Below are positions 10,782 to 21,997 of a stretch of DNA of 64,000 nucleotides, in pieces; the first letter of the stretch is position 1; each line of letters opens with the position of its first letter. A program made the translations under genes and the position numbers. The notes beneath the pieces are model-generated. The model searched no databases. It saw only the letters and a list, made by a program, of their open reading frames with translations, and was not told the origin of the DNA. Origin of the DNA: Erigeron canadensis (lineage: Eukaryota; Streptophyta; Magnoliopsida; Asterales; Asteraceae); contig NC_057764.1 in assembly GCF_010389155.1 (NCBI RefSeq), forward strand, positions 16,182,001-16,246,000. Reading direction: 5' to 3'.

Positions 10782-10988
10782 CTATGAACCTTGTAACTCA
10801 GAATTGGCAGTATAAAGATGAGATTCAGATGATGATGAAGATATATTTGAATAGAGTGATGGTGATGACTCATCGTCTCCATTTGGTGCTAAAGAAGTAT
10901 TCATGGTACTGGAACCTACATTTGTATCTAAACCGGGTTCAAACATTCTTGGATGATCATGGTAAAATTCTTCAAACAAAATATCCAA
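10782..10988 (-). pseudogene. Integrase-RT linker of Copia D
   Basis: This minus-strand stretch is rich in serine and acidic residues (for example ISSSSSESHLY). It lies between the integrase C-terminus and the RT lead-in, the position of the low-complexity linker in Copia pol. It has no catalytic motif and ends in a stop. Confidence 0.5.
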
Positions 10989-10989
10989 A

Positions 10990-12052
10990 TCCTCTGTGGT
11001 TGGAGTACTAAATTGAGATTTGACATTGGAAACGTTATTGTTGCGGAAGCTTGTGGTCGATTAAGTTCGGGTCTTGAACTGTTTTGTTCAAGAACCATTC
11101 CAGAGAGTTCATCAAATCGAACATTCATACTCTCAACTATCTTTTTCGTCCGATGATTATATACACGATATGCAATCAATTCTATTGAGTAACCAATAAA
11201 ATATGCATCATCACCTTTTTGTTCAAATTTACCCAAATTGTCTCGATCATTGAGAACATAACAAACACATCCAAAAATGTGTAAGAAGTTCACATTAGGC
11301 ATTCTTTCATTGATCACCTCATATGGAGTTTTGTCAAATCTCTTGTTGATAATGGACCTATTCTGAGTAAAACAAGCAATAGCTACAGCTTTAGCCCAAA
11401 GATTTGGAGGCAGCTTTGAATAGGCAAGCATTGTACAAGCTGCTTCAACAAGAGTGCGATTTCGATGTTCAACTACTTCATTTTTTTGAGGTGTTCTTGT
11501 GGTAGAAAATTGATGAGTATTGCCTAGCGATTTAAAGAAAGAATCAATTGTTGCATTCTTGAATTCTGTTCCATTGTCGGAACAAACAATTCGAATTGAG
11601 GATTAAAGGTTGACTTGGGTTTGTTTGATGAAATCAATGATTTCCTTTGGAGCATCACTTTTAGCATGAAGAAAGAAAACCCAAGTGTAACGAGAAAAAT
11701 CATCAACAATCATAAGAATGTATCTTTTTCCATGAATGCTTTTAACTTTCATTGGTCCACATAAATCCATATGCAAAAGATGCAAAGCACCTTCGGTGCT
11801 CAGATATTTCTTTGGTTTGTGAGATGCCTTCATCATCTTCCCAATAGCACAAGCTGGGCAAACATGTTCACTCTCGTAATTGTAATTAGGAAGACCTTCA
11901 ACTAGTTGTTTGTCCACTAAAGCATTGATAGTTTGAAAGTTAAGATGAGACAAACGACGATACGATAACCATGAATTTTGTGCAGAGGCTTTTGAGAGAA
12001 GGCAAATGACAGAATCTAGATTTGGAACATTATTCAGATCAATGGTGAACAA
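10990..12052 (-). pseudogene. Pre-integrase and integrase of Copia D
   Basis: On the minus strand, zinc-binding SYRRLSHLNF..HVCPACAIGKMMK is followed by the integrase core LLHMDLCGPMKV (first catalytic Asp). A stop near 11601 comes next, then SDNGTEFKN (second Asp) and QKNEVVEHRNRTL (catalytic Glu). The domain finishes with LPPNLWAKAV..ACFTQNRS and FDKTPYEV. All three D-D-E residues are present, but the frame is broken at 11601 and again near 11440. Integrase joins the DNA copy to the host chromosome. The protease expected upstream is missing. Confidence 0.87.
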
Positions 12053-12138
12053 TTTATTATCCCTTGTTCCAGTGAGAATATCTACCCCCTTGAGTTTTTT
12101 AAATTTCTTGGCCTATTCAAATAGATTTGTTGATAAGT

Positions 12139-12629
12139 TCAATTTATCTTGTACAACTTTTCTTGATAAAAATCTATTTCAGATTTGAGTTCTTCATTGG
12201 TCTTTTCAAGTTGTTGGTAAAGATAATCTTTTATACAACAATCATATTTTAGGTTAGAAATTTGATCTTCCAATTCTTTCAACCCATGGGTAGACGCATT
12301 CAATTTGATATTTAATGACTCTATGTCCTCTGCCAAAGCATTTGCCAGAAGCATCTCATTTGTCTTCTAGACTTCCAATTGTGTCATGATCTTGTTTAAC
12401 TCAAGAACTTTGGTTTCAAGTTCTTGTTTCTCAAGATGAAGCTTGGAATTTGGAGTAAAAGTGACTGAGCTTTTTTAGATTTCAAATTGTCAAATTCTTT
12501 TTGAAGAAGATCAAACTTAAATTGAAAATTGAGTAAAATTTGGTCTTTTTCTTTCAAATCATTGTTTATTTTTGAAATCTCTTTGTTTTTCTTTTTACCT
12601 TCTTGAATAGCTGCTTCACTTTTATCCAT
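12139..12629 (-). pseudogene. Coiled-coil gag-pol linker of Copia D
   Basis: Two minus-strand pieces (12629-12396 and 12354-12139) are rich in Lys, Glu, Leu and Asn in heptad-like spacing (for example NDLKEKDQILLNFQFKFDLL and LEKTNEELKSEIDFYQEKL). They lie between the gag knuckle and the integrase region. A stop separates them. Linkers of this sort occur in Sirevirus-like Copia elements. No enzyme motif is present. Confidence 0.6.
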
Positions 12630-12739
12630 GTAAAAACATAAAAGTTTCTTGGGAATTTTGATTACCTCCTCATCCTCTTCAGTAGAATTTGTAGCTTCAT
12701 CATCGAGTTCCTTTCACTTCTTGATCTTCGTCACGAAGC

Positions 12740-13942
12740 ACACATTTGCTGTCAGTTCATCAGTCTCATCATCAGTGAGATGAAGCCATTTGTCATCTTC
12801 AGCTAGAAGGGCAATTCCACTTGCTTCTTGCTTTGCCAACATGAGCTTGTACTTGTAGTACTCTGAATTCTTCTTTCGAGGTTTGGTACACTCTGTGGCA
12901 ATATGACTAGGAATTCCACAATTATAGCATTATCTCTCCCCATTCTTCTTCTCCAAGACTTTCCTTTCAAACTTTTTCTCACTCTCAAACTTCTTTTCTC
13001 CAACTGGTTCCTTGTAAGTCTCAAACTTAGGAACACTTGAATTCTTGGCATATGATGAAACTGAGGAAGACCGAAGCTGATTGTTGGTAATTTCTTCTTG
13101 AAAGCTTTGGTAAAGTAAGTTAACTCTTTATACATCTCAAGATCCTTTTCATCTAGTTCAGGATCACTTACATCACTCACCTCCGAATCAGTTTCAAGTT
13201 CAATTCTACTTTTCCTTGAACCTCTAGAAGACTTCTTTTCAACAACAAGAGCCAGTGGATCAGAATGAATAGTTTCCTCTTTCATCTTTTGAGTCTTTAG
13301 AACTTGATTAGTGTTCAATGTTAGTTTCTCAAACAAAGTGTGAATCGTCAAGTTTCCAAAGTCTGCTTGTTGGTTCAGCTGAGTCCCATACACTTGCCAT
13401 TCTTCTTCAAGATTCTTAATGAACTTGATGTTTAACTCCTTGTTTGTCCTTTTGACATCATTTTTCCTCAGTTCATTGATGATATTGCAAAATCTGATGT
13501 AGACATTATTAAGAGGTTCTCCTTTTCGCTGTTTGAAGGTCTCACACATGTTTAAAACAGTTGACAGCCTTATGGTGTTAGAAACATCAAAACCTTCCAT
13601 TTGTTTTTCAACTCCATCCCAAATATCCTTTCCAGTTTCATATGAGTCCACATTGCAATATATATCATCTGGAAGTGCTTGATAGAGATAAGCAATGGAC
13701 ATTTGATCAGCTTCAACAAGATTTTTCTGCTCAGCATTCCAACTTTCTTCTGGAAGTGGTTCATTGTTCACATGGTTTTTGGGAATTTCAGGGCCATCTT
13801 TCAAAGACTTTCTGATGTTCTTTGCCTTCTTTTGTCGATCAATCCAATTCAAAAATCTTTTCTTCCATAGAGGGTAAGATCTTCTAAATAACACAGGAGG
13901 TCTTCCATCTGAACCCAGAGCCAAAGCCTCTCTTGCAGCCAT
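12740..13942 (-). pseudogene. gag of Copia D
   Basis: The minus-strand ATG at 13942 opens MAAREALALGSDGRPPVLFR. Gag features are YPLWKKRFLNWID, AYLYQALPDDIY and a GKDIWDGVEKQM segment. The zinc knuckle CYNCGIPSHIATEC at about 12926-12885 is intact, but it lies in another frame after a shift near 13090 and is preceded by a stop. The first ~285 residues are uninterrupted. Gag packages element RNA. Confidence 0.85.
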
Positions 13943-13999
13943 AGTAAAAATTTGAGAAATTAAAAAAAATTTGAAGAATTTGAAGCTGGATTTATGAAG

Positions 14000-14385
14000 A
14001 ATACCGAGCTAAGACTTCGGCAAATAGAACAAGATGTTCTTGACACAAGTAGATTTGTGAAGAATGCCGAGCTAATATCTCGGTGAACAAACTAGGTATT
14101 TTGATCAATGTCAACTTTAACTAAGTACCGAGGTTATACTTCGGCAACTAGTACAATCACTACCACATATCACCAATACTTAACCAAAGTATTCAACTTC
14201 ACGTGTTTGCCGAGATGATATCTCTGCAAACTGAACAAGTTGTTCAAACACTTAACCAAGAAATCAAAGAGGTATAAACTCAATTATTTGCCGAGTTAAG
14301 AACTCTACAAATAAAACAATTTCGCCACTCTTTCTTGTATGCTTAGACTTGCCGAGCAAGGAGCTCTGCAAAGAGAACAAATCAA
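14000..14385 (-). repeat. Six GCCGAG..CTCGGC-type units in Copia D leader
   Basis: Units begin near 14003, 14066, 14127, 14209, 14288 and 14349. The best ones read CCGAGCTAAGACTTCGG, GCCGAGCTAATATCTCGG and CCGAGGTTATACTTCGG. Later ones have lost one arm base (CTCTGC, CTCTAC). Each is followed by an A-rich AAC(A/T)A stretch. They fill the leader between primer site and gag. Confidence 0.8.
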
Positions 14386-14875
14386 AATCAACAACTTCCG
14401 CAAATACCAGAGATCACAAAACGACAAAATAGTCGATTTGCATTCGTCTTCTTCGTCCAACAACTCTTCAAATGCCAAGCTCACTGAAAATCTCCATTTT
14501 CTTCTTCAATACTGAGAATTAAAACTCCAAATTTGTACCAAATTGTTCAGAAACCAAGTGCGAACAAATCCTCAAACAAATTAAACTCTAACATCAACCA
14601 GAATACGAACCTACTGATCTATGCTTTTGCTGAGCTTAGATCAAATCTAACTTTCTGATTGAAATGAACTATAATTTCAATACTGAAATGATTATAATCA
14701 AAATCCTTGATGATCGGTGAACAAACTTTGAAGAAAAACACACTAATTTTGCTGAAATCAATCGAATAGTAATCTCGACAAAAATAGCAAGTGTATAAAC
14801 AACTCAAAAACACCAAAAATAAGAACAAATTCGGCTTCTATATTGATTTTGGATCGTTCAGATTGACTGATTTTG

Positions 14876-14887
14876 CTCTGATACCAA
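14876..14887 (-). promoter_or_regulatory. Primer binding site of Copia D
   Basis: The plus strand reads GCTCTGATACCA, the reverse complement of TGGTATCAGAGC, next to the LTR edge at 14889. Confidence 0.9.
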
Positions 14888-14888
14888 A

Positions 14889-15165
14889 TGTAATGTATGT
14901 AATTGAGCTTAACTATGTGCTTTAGTGTGTGACAATGGACGTCGTGTGTGTGTAAGTGTGTGTTAATGCCGAGAGAGAAAGTAAGTGTGTGTGGAAAGAT
15001 TGGATAGCATAAATTGTGTTAGAGTTACAATTCAAAGCTATGGAGGGGGCTTTATATACTCCTATACAATTTACACTAGTCCCCCTTCCACACTTATAAG
15101 AAATATAAACAAATACAAAGTATTATAAACATACAAATCAAGTACTAGAAATTATATTTCTAACA
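14889..15165 (-). repeat. 5' LTR of Copia D
   Basis: The 277-bp sequence has plus-strand ends TGTAATGTATG and TTTCTAACA. On the minus strand a TATATAAAG box lies at about 15050-15058. The right edge meets the ORF of element G. No second copy is in the window, so its target duplication cannot be tested. Confidence 0.8.
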
Positions 15166-15168
15166 ATT

Positions 15169-15327
15169 GTGGATGAAGAGACTGTGAAGGAGAGTGGTGT
15201 AATTGAGGGGGAGACCACTGATGGTAAAATTGGAGATATAAGGAAGGATGTTGGAGTTGAAAATGTTGCTGATGTTGAAAAAGAAGTTGTTGGGGGAGAA
15301 GATGGTGAAAAAGATGTGGATAAAAGG
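15169..15327 (+). pseudogene. Extra ORF of Copia G, piece before the solo LTR
   Basis: This acidic, Val/Glu/Asp-rich piece (for example VGVENVADVEKEVVGGEDG) is open from the D LTR edge to the solo LTR edge, without its own start. Downstream the coding signal resumes at 19839, a one-base shift away from this frame. No domain is recognised. It is probably the middle of the extra 3' ORF. Confidence 0.5.
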
Positions 15328-15332
15328 AAGTA

Positions 15333-18300
15333 TGTCCAAGCTCCCTCAATTTCCGACTAGGACAACTTACTTATATTTATCTAGGTATCTATCCCTAGAG
15401 GTTTATTAAGAGAATTAACCTTCTAGATATTGAAGGCATAGTGATATTTGCCCTCTAGTTCGATGAAATACCATAGATGACGAGTTGCCTTAGAAATTCC
15501 ATAAACAAAAACTATAGGCATCCAAGAAAATCTCATAGTATAATTAGTTCTAATTGAACTTCATGAAATGTCAACGAACCAAAATTTTAATCTCAAAGAG
15601 TAAATCATAAAAAATAACTATGCAAGACTCACAAGATGAGATAACAACCAAAAGTTTCTTATGAATATCCAACAATACAAACACCAAGTTAATTAAAGTA
15701 CATTTGAACATAAAGTACAATGACCTTCTTAAAAGTGTATTTATAAAACTATGAGGTACATAAAAGTGCTTGAACAATAATAAGTATATCTATATAAGTG
15801 TAAAATAAATACAAGTTTATAAACCAAGAACTAAATAACAAGTTGTAACACAAAAATTATATATACACATATATGCATACAATCATGTCCTAAATTACAA
15901 AATAACTAGTAAATAAACCCTCATACATGAACCTATACTAAATAATACTTACACTTTAAACAACTAACTAATTTAAATAATTACACTACACACATATATA
16001 TTTATACATACACATGTATTCATACACGAATCTAGACCAAAATACAACCATATACACCCTAAAAATTCAAATTCACACAACACATACTTTGCCTAACCAA
16101 TGGGCTTCAAGCCACCACTCAACTAGACCAATTAGCACTCCCCCAACTCCTTTTCTCCCCCTCCATCACGTGGGTATCCCCCCTCCCCCTCTCATTTTCT
16201 GAGTTTTCTCTCAAACCAACACATACACATGCAACTACACTCTCTCCAACTCTCTCAAAAATTCTGCACTCCTTCTTCTTCATTTTTGGTTTCACCAAGG
16301 CAAAATGGAGCTTGAATCTAACTAATCTAATGTAATAATAAGTTCCATTGATCATCTAACAACTAGAGTCATGTATGGTGTAAGCATGGAGTTGATTTGG
16401 AGGCAACAAGTTCACGAAATCAGCCCCCAAAGAGGCTGATTGGACAGCAGTAAAAACAGGAGGAAAACATCTCCAATCTTCTTCTTTTCTTTTGATTCTT
16501 GACCATCAAAGGGTACCCAACATGTTCCTTTATTTGTTCTTCATATTTTCCTTCATTTTGTAGCTTATTTTCCCTTCTTCTCAAGCTTCTTTCAGCCATG
16601 AAACACCTCAAGAACAGCCATGGAATGGAGACCCAACAACACCCTCAATCTTGTTCTTTTCATCTTCAAAGGTTGACAACTTGAACTCTTTTGATTATCA
16701 CATTCTTTATCATTCATTTTATCACAAAATACACATAGATCTTCACATGCATGCATATTTAAAAGATTGATCTAGAAGAAATAATTATGAATGCAAGAGA
16801 TAATAATGGATTTAGGGTATGCATGATAAGATTTGAATTAGTTTAGGTCTATTTTGATTTGGGATTTGAGATGGATCTTTTGATTGATGAGTTTATGTAT
16901 ATATGAATGTTAAAATAAATGTTAATAATCTGGGATTTATGAAGTTAGTACAAGAAATAAAGATTTTATAAGAATTCAAGACAAAACTATGCATAAAAAT
17001 CACAAGAACACAGATATAAATTCATCACTTTCATCACATGATTTGTCTACAAAATATGAAATAAAATCTGGAGAAAACACTAATGAAAGATTGAGAGATG
17101 AAATAGGATGAACAAAATGTATTGGGTTTGCCTAAATAAGTATTGGGTGAAGCCATAAAGTAAAGGCATGCATTGGGCAAACAAAGTAAGCTGACAGAAT
17201 CCATCTTCTGTTTTTGAACGGGAAAACTGGGCATGTGATGGCATTTTCAAGAAAAACTATCAAATTACAAGTTGTAGAGAAATGAGTTAAGATTAACCTC
17301 CAACTGGAATTACTCAAAAATACTGAACCAAACAAAAGATATGATTTTTCTACTGAAACTGGTCAAACTGTTATTTTGTCTGAATATTTTATAAAATTTA
17401 ACAATTTTTATCTCCTAATCCATAAAGTTCCAGGAGGTCATACTTGGTGGAAAGTAATTTCAATATGTCGTGAGTTTAAAATAAAATCATGGGATTTTTC
17501 TAACAATTAGAACATCAAGAACTTTTATAAAACTTCTGATGTCGCAAGCAGTGCCCATTCGGGACAGTTTGTATTTGGATAATTTTTAAGGACACTAAAC
17601 ATCATCTAAAAATTCACCAAAAATTCACAAAAATACTAGATACATATAAGTCACTGTGTAAAAATCATGAAGGTCTAAATAATTCGGCTTGACCCAAAAT
17701 AGTAGCCAACATTTCATAAATATGTGAAGTAAAAACAGAAAATTTTGAAAGAAGCTAATCATTAGTGTAATGGGCTAAAAGATGCACTAAAGACCATAAT
17801 GGGCTAACCCGGCCCAAATACTAAACCCATAGAACCATAAATCAGTAGGCCCACTTGGCCCAACAAACCATATAGTCCAATAACCAATATAACCCATTAA
17901 GCACATAACCCAAATAAGGTTAAGCCCAATAACTAAATTAAGCCCAAGTCACTTAAAAACCCATCACATTTTGGCCCAATTGATAATGGCCCATAACACT
18001 TAAACTAATTTCATGAGATAAGTGTAATCAAAATAAAACAAAGATAATTAAGTGTGATAGACATAAGTAATTATGTTAAGCAAGCTATATATTGATATCA
18101 CAAATGCTAATTCGCGCTAAAATTGGGTACACAACAAATGATGAATAAGGATAACATAACTTAATATGACATTTCTATATGATAACCTAAGATGCCAAGT
18201 GAAACCACAAATGAAGCCAAGTTACCAAAAATCTAACAACTTATAACTACGCATGTAATTAAAGTAACCTTTTACACCATCAATCTCTACAACCAAAATG

Positions 18301-19837
18301 ATGCGAGTGTTACCAATATACTTGAACCCCCACAATTGATAGCAATATAATAAAAATGACATTTCTAAGTGATGGCTTAAGATAGGAACTTACATATATT
18401 AGTCCTATCGTAGGGATAGTCTTGGCTTGAAATATGATGGAGGAACATAATGGATATATGGTCAAGGAAGCTATAGATGGGAAGTACCCATTTTAGATAG
18501 ATGAGTATAATATGCGGTATATCAAGGTGAGTCATAGCCCCCTTTCAAACTATTTTATGTGTTTAAATATCGGGGTGAAAAGCATGATATGTAAATGAAA
18601 ATTGCTTTTATATACATATATGTATGAAATGATTTTTGATAATATGATTATGAAATGAAATTGTTTCGTATGTTCAATGTGATAAATGCTTCATGATGAG
18701 CTTGAGTTCTGTCAACCCGTTTTCTTTCGGTACACTACTATTTACTCCGAAAGTAGAGGCCTGTAGTTAGATAGTTGCGCAACTAGGATTTGTCCTCCCA
18801 CCCAACGTGTAACGGTGGGATGTTTGGTTGCCTTTGTGACGACCATCATTCCCAGTCCAACCACGCGGTGTTCTAGCTACCTTATATTTAAATGGTCGTC
18901 TTCATGGCACGACCCTATTATTATTAATACGACACTTGATTGACAGCTTGTGCCATGAAATGAATTATATATATTGTTGGACTTGATAAAATGGTAGTAG
19001 TAGTAGTGGCTCAAGCATTTACTCATCAAAATTATGTAAATTATGCCTTTGTGGCTAAATGAAATTGATATTGAATTATGTCATTGTGGCTAAGTGAAAT
19101 TGATATTAATATTGTTGATAATTGGAAATTGTTTGAACATACGCATTGGGTATCGTCCCTCATATGATATCTTGAAAGACGTTGAAATTGGTGATATTGA
19201 AATGGTTTGGTAACCGAATGATTTTGGTATGATATACGATTAATCGATTTATATACCTTTTCTCTCATGATGATTTGACAAATGAGAACCTGAAATTTTA
19301 CTATGGATTTTTCCAAGTCTTGATATGACATTATGGTATTTGGAAACTTGATAACATGATATGAAAATTTTGTCGATCATATGGTTTGGATATTTCGAAA
19401 TGTAATAATAATCGGTTTTCTAAGTATTAAAACGGTGATGTACCAAGATTTATATAAAAACCTATGCACTCACCAACTACGTTTTCGTAGTTGACACTTT
19501 TTCTTCATGCTTTTCAGGAAATAAGCGTAAGCATTGAGGATTGATATGCTTCATGATTATTTGCATTGCACTTTGGAGTCAAAGATCAAACCTTGTGATA
19601 GGCAATGGAATCCGCCTTGATCATTGTAGTTTACTATTTCATGTGCTTGTTATTTGGTTCGTGGACTTAATATCCAAGTATGGTGGACGCATTTGTACTT
19701 GGAAATTGGTTCACATGCTTGTACATTTGTAAATTATTTTTATCAAATAAAGCGATGGTGAATGTTATTTATAATCCTTTGTTTTGAATACTCGACTTTC
19801 TGTACATCTCATTGTTCCGCCTTAGTTGGGGTGTTAC
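15333..19837 (+). mobile_element. 4.5-kb solo LTR (TGTAACACCC-type, Gypsy-like), TSD AAGTA
   Basis: The left end TGTCCAAGCTCCCTCAATT aligns with TGTAACAACCCTCAATT at 63694, where a second copy starts. The right end is TTGGGGTGTTAC(A). AAGTA occurs at 15328-15332 and 19838-19842. A G-rich segment with GTGTAACGGTGGGATG lies near 18805, and ACTCACCAACTACGTTTTCGTAGTTGAC lies near the 3' end. There are no ORFs. Very long LTRs with TGTAACACC..GGTGTTACA ends are typical of some plant Gypsy lineages (Tekay/Del-like). The lineage is inferred. Confidence 0.7.
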
Positions 19838-19838
19838 A

Positions 19839-20940
19839 AGTAGTGTGAAGGTTTTAATACAAGAGGAAAAAGATTGGGAGCTAGCTGTTCAACAAGCACC
19901 TGATCTTAAGATGTCAATTAAAGAGGCATATAAACTAGTGGTGAAAGACAGACTAGAAAGGGAAAAGATGGTTGAAATACAATCAGATCCTGAAGTTGCC
20001 AAAGTTTTTCAAGAAACACTGAATGAGGAAGAAAAACAAGACCTTGCAGCTATAGGATCCAAAAGGAAAGTTGTAAGAAAAGAAAAAAAGAAAGAGGTGT
20101 TTCACACTAGGCCATCTCAGAAATTTAAGGAGGTGCAACAAAGTGTGCAAGCTCATGCTGGATGGAAAGCTCTGGATATAAAGGAAGTCAAAGAAAGATT
20201 GAATTACAGAAAATATCCAGAGACAATCATCAAGGTTCAATTCAAAAGGAGAAAGGGGTTGTCCAAGCATCAGATGCACAAGAGAAGACTATGAAACCAG
20301 CTCAGAAAAACTAAACAAATTGTTTGATCTGGGTTATACAAAGTGGGTTGAGCTACATGACATCATTTTTAATCAGTCTGGCATTCATAGAGAGACTGTT
20401 TTGGAAGCACTTGAGAATAAGTTGGCCATAATTGTGAAAAACAAGATTGATATTTCAAGTCTTCCAAAACCCAAGCATTATGATATGGAAGATGAGGATG
20501 AGTCAGAAGAGCAACTCAAAAAGAAGAAAAGAAGATATGTCAAACTTGATGGTCCTGAAGGTGATCACTCAGATTTCATTAAAAACTTGAACCCTTTAGA
20601 ACTACTTGAGCAATTGGCACCTGAAGCTCTTGACAAACTTCTCAGTCATCTCAATTTGTCTCTGTCTGTTGGTGTACAAGATGCAAGGTGTGGAATGCAC
20701 ATTATCGAACCAGAGCATGGAATGTATTTTGCAAATGCTAGAGGGCAACTTGTCTTCCAGAGAACTGCTGAAATTAAAAAGGTACCAAAAATGCACCTTT
20801 TTACCTGTGTTAATTTTGGTGAGCAAGGTAATGGGTATGAGCTTATTCTCATTGATGAAGGTTGGGATAGAAATGTAGATGTTAAAATTGCCCTTTCATT
20901 TGAAGTGAAACAAGAAACTATTGATATTTTAGGAGGATAA
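19839..20940 (+). pseudogene. Extra 3' ORF of Copia G, main part
   Basis: Two frames join near 20255-20320. The first encodes SVKVLIQEEKDWELAVQQAP and a basic, charged segment. The second (to the TAA at 20938-20940) encodes LGYTKWVELHDIIFNQ.., LEALENKLAIIVKNKIDI, an acidic/basic DEDESEEQLKKKKRR patch and a C-terminal region with PEHGMYFANARGQLVFQR. I recognise no catalytic domain. The position between pol and the PPT marks it as an extra (env-position) ORF. The 3' half is long and clean, 206 codons, so it decayed less than the rest. Confidence 0.6.
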
Positions 20941-21141
20941 TAAAATTATGTGTAATATATTTTTCTCATTCCTCTATGTAATGTTTGATGTATATATATA
21001 ATCAATTTCTTTGATAATACTTCATATCAGATCAAAAAGAACCCAAAAGATTCAAAGGGTCCTAAACTGATAGTCATATTTTACTTGATTCTTTGTAAGC
21101 TGATAGTTAGAAAAGTGTATTGGGTTTTGTCATCATCAAAT

Positions 21142-21150
21142 AGGGGGAGA
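21142..21150 (+). promoter_or_regulatory. Polypurine tract of Copia G
   Basis: AGGGGGAGA is followed by TTGTTGAGTG, the usual purine run that primes plus-strand synthesis just before a TG-starting 3' LTR. Confidence 0.75.
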
Positions 21151-21151
21151 T

Positions 21152-21450
21152 TGTTGAGTGCCAATGTTAATTGTAAATTTAATGATGACAAATCTGATGT
21201 ATAAACACTTAGAAATCTTTTGGTTCTTGTAATCTGATCGGGGTCAGACTAAGCTGACACAACTTTCGATCTGTAACTGGCCCAGATCATGCTTCATTCT
21301 TTGTAATTGTTTATCTTATGGAAGCAAGTGTTGTTCAAGCTTCATCAAATGGTTATAGCATTCAGTCCAAGTCGAAGAGGAGGATTGAAGATAGAAGATC
21401 AAGTTGTTAGTGGAAGACAGCTTGTGATTAGTAGTCAGCTTGGAAACACT
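21152..21450 (+). repeat. Partial 3' LTR of Copia G
   Basis: It starts TGTTGAGTGCC after the PPT. It loses LTR character near 21450-21470, where the T-rich tandem repeat begins. No 5' copy is in the window for comparison. Confidence 0.5.
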
Positions 21451-21459
21451 TAGACAGAT

Positions 21460-21997
21460 TTTGTCATATCAGATCCCGTTCGGGTTTATTTTTTCCCCAT
21501 TTTTCTTGGTTTTTTACATACTTATTTTTGTCTGTTGTGTTCTCTTTTATTGAGTTATTTTATATCCTACATCAGTATTTGAATTTTAACATATTGAGTC
21601 CCGTTTTGGGCTTTTTTTTCTTTTTTTTTTCTTCGTTTTTTTAATAGTTTATTTGCTTCTCAACCACCGTCACGTTACACTGTTCTATTGCTCCAACTAC
21701 ACCCCGCATTACTACTCGAATTTTACCATATTGGATCCCATTCGTTTTTTTTCTCTTTCTTTTTTGCTTCATTTCTTGCACCTTTTTTTTAGCTTTTTTT
21801 CTCTTCTGTTGGTTCATCTTATGCTCCGCATCAATATTTGGATTTTGCCATATCGGATCTCATTTGGGTTTTTTTTTTTTTTTTTTTTTGGTTTTTTTCA
21901 TAGTTTTCTTGTTTTTGTGTTGCCAAGTAAACTATAATAATAAACCTGGATTAATACGACAATTGGGGCCCCGTAAAGCGGGGTCAAATCTCGTTAG
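21460..21997 (+). mobile_element. T-rich ~124-bp tandem repeats ending in a Helitron-like 3' hairpin
   Basis: Four units, near 21468, 21592, 21716 and 21840, each carry CATAT(C/T)(G/A)GATC(C/T)C(G/A)TT(C/T)GGG followed by long T runs. After the last unit come CCCCG-TAAAG-CGGGG (21969-21983) and TCAAATCTCGTTAG|T. A hairpin about 10 bp upstream of an A/G-T boundary is Helitron-like, but the end is CGTTAG rather than a clean CTRR and no 5' end was located. Confidence 0.4.

Larger units (their letters stand above)
8076..15165 (-). mobile_element. Copia LTR retrotransposon D (minus strand), 3'-truncated
   Basis: Read on the minus strand, the order is 5' LTR (15165-14889), primer site, leader, gag, coiled-coil linker, integrase, reverse transcriptase and RNase H. 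RNase H continues across the solo LTR at 8197-9330 to about 8076, where the element ends at a deletion junction with K. No 3' LTR is left. The protease segment was not found between the linker and the pre-integrase region. Multiple frameshifts and stops are present. Confidence 0.85.
15166..21450 (+). mobile_element. 3' part of Copia element G (extra ORF, PPT, start of 3' LTR)
   Basis: The left side is cut by the insertion of D (15165). Content is an extra ORF split by a 4.5-kb solo LTR, then a polypurine tract AGGGGGAGA at 21142-21150 and a TGTTGAGTGCC start of a 3' LTR at 21152. This is the usual Copia PPT/LTR junction. gag and pol are not present. Confidence 0.65.
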
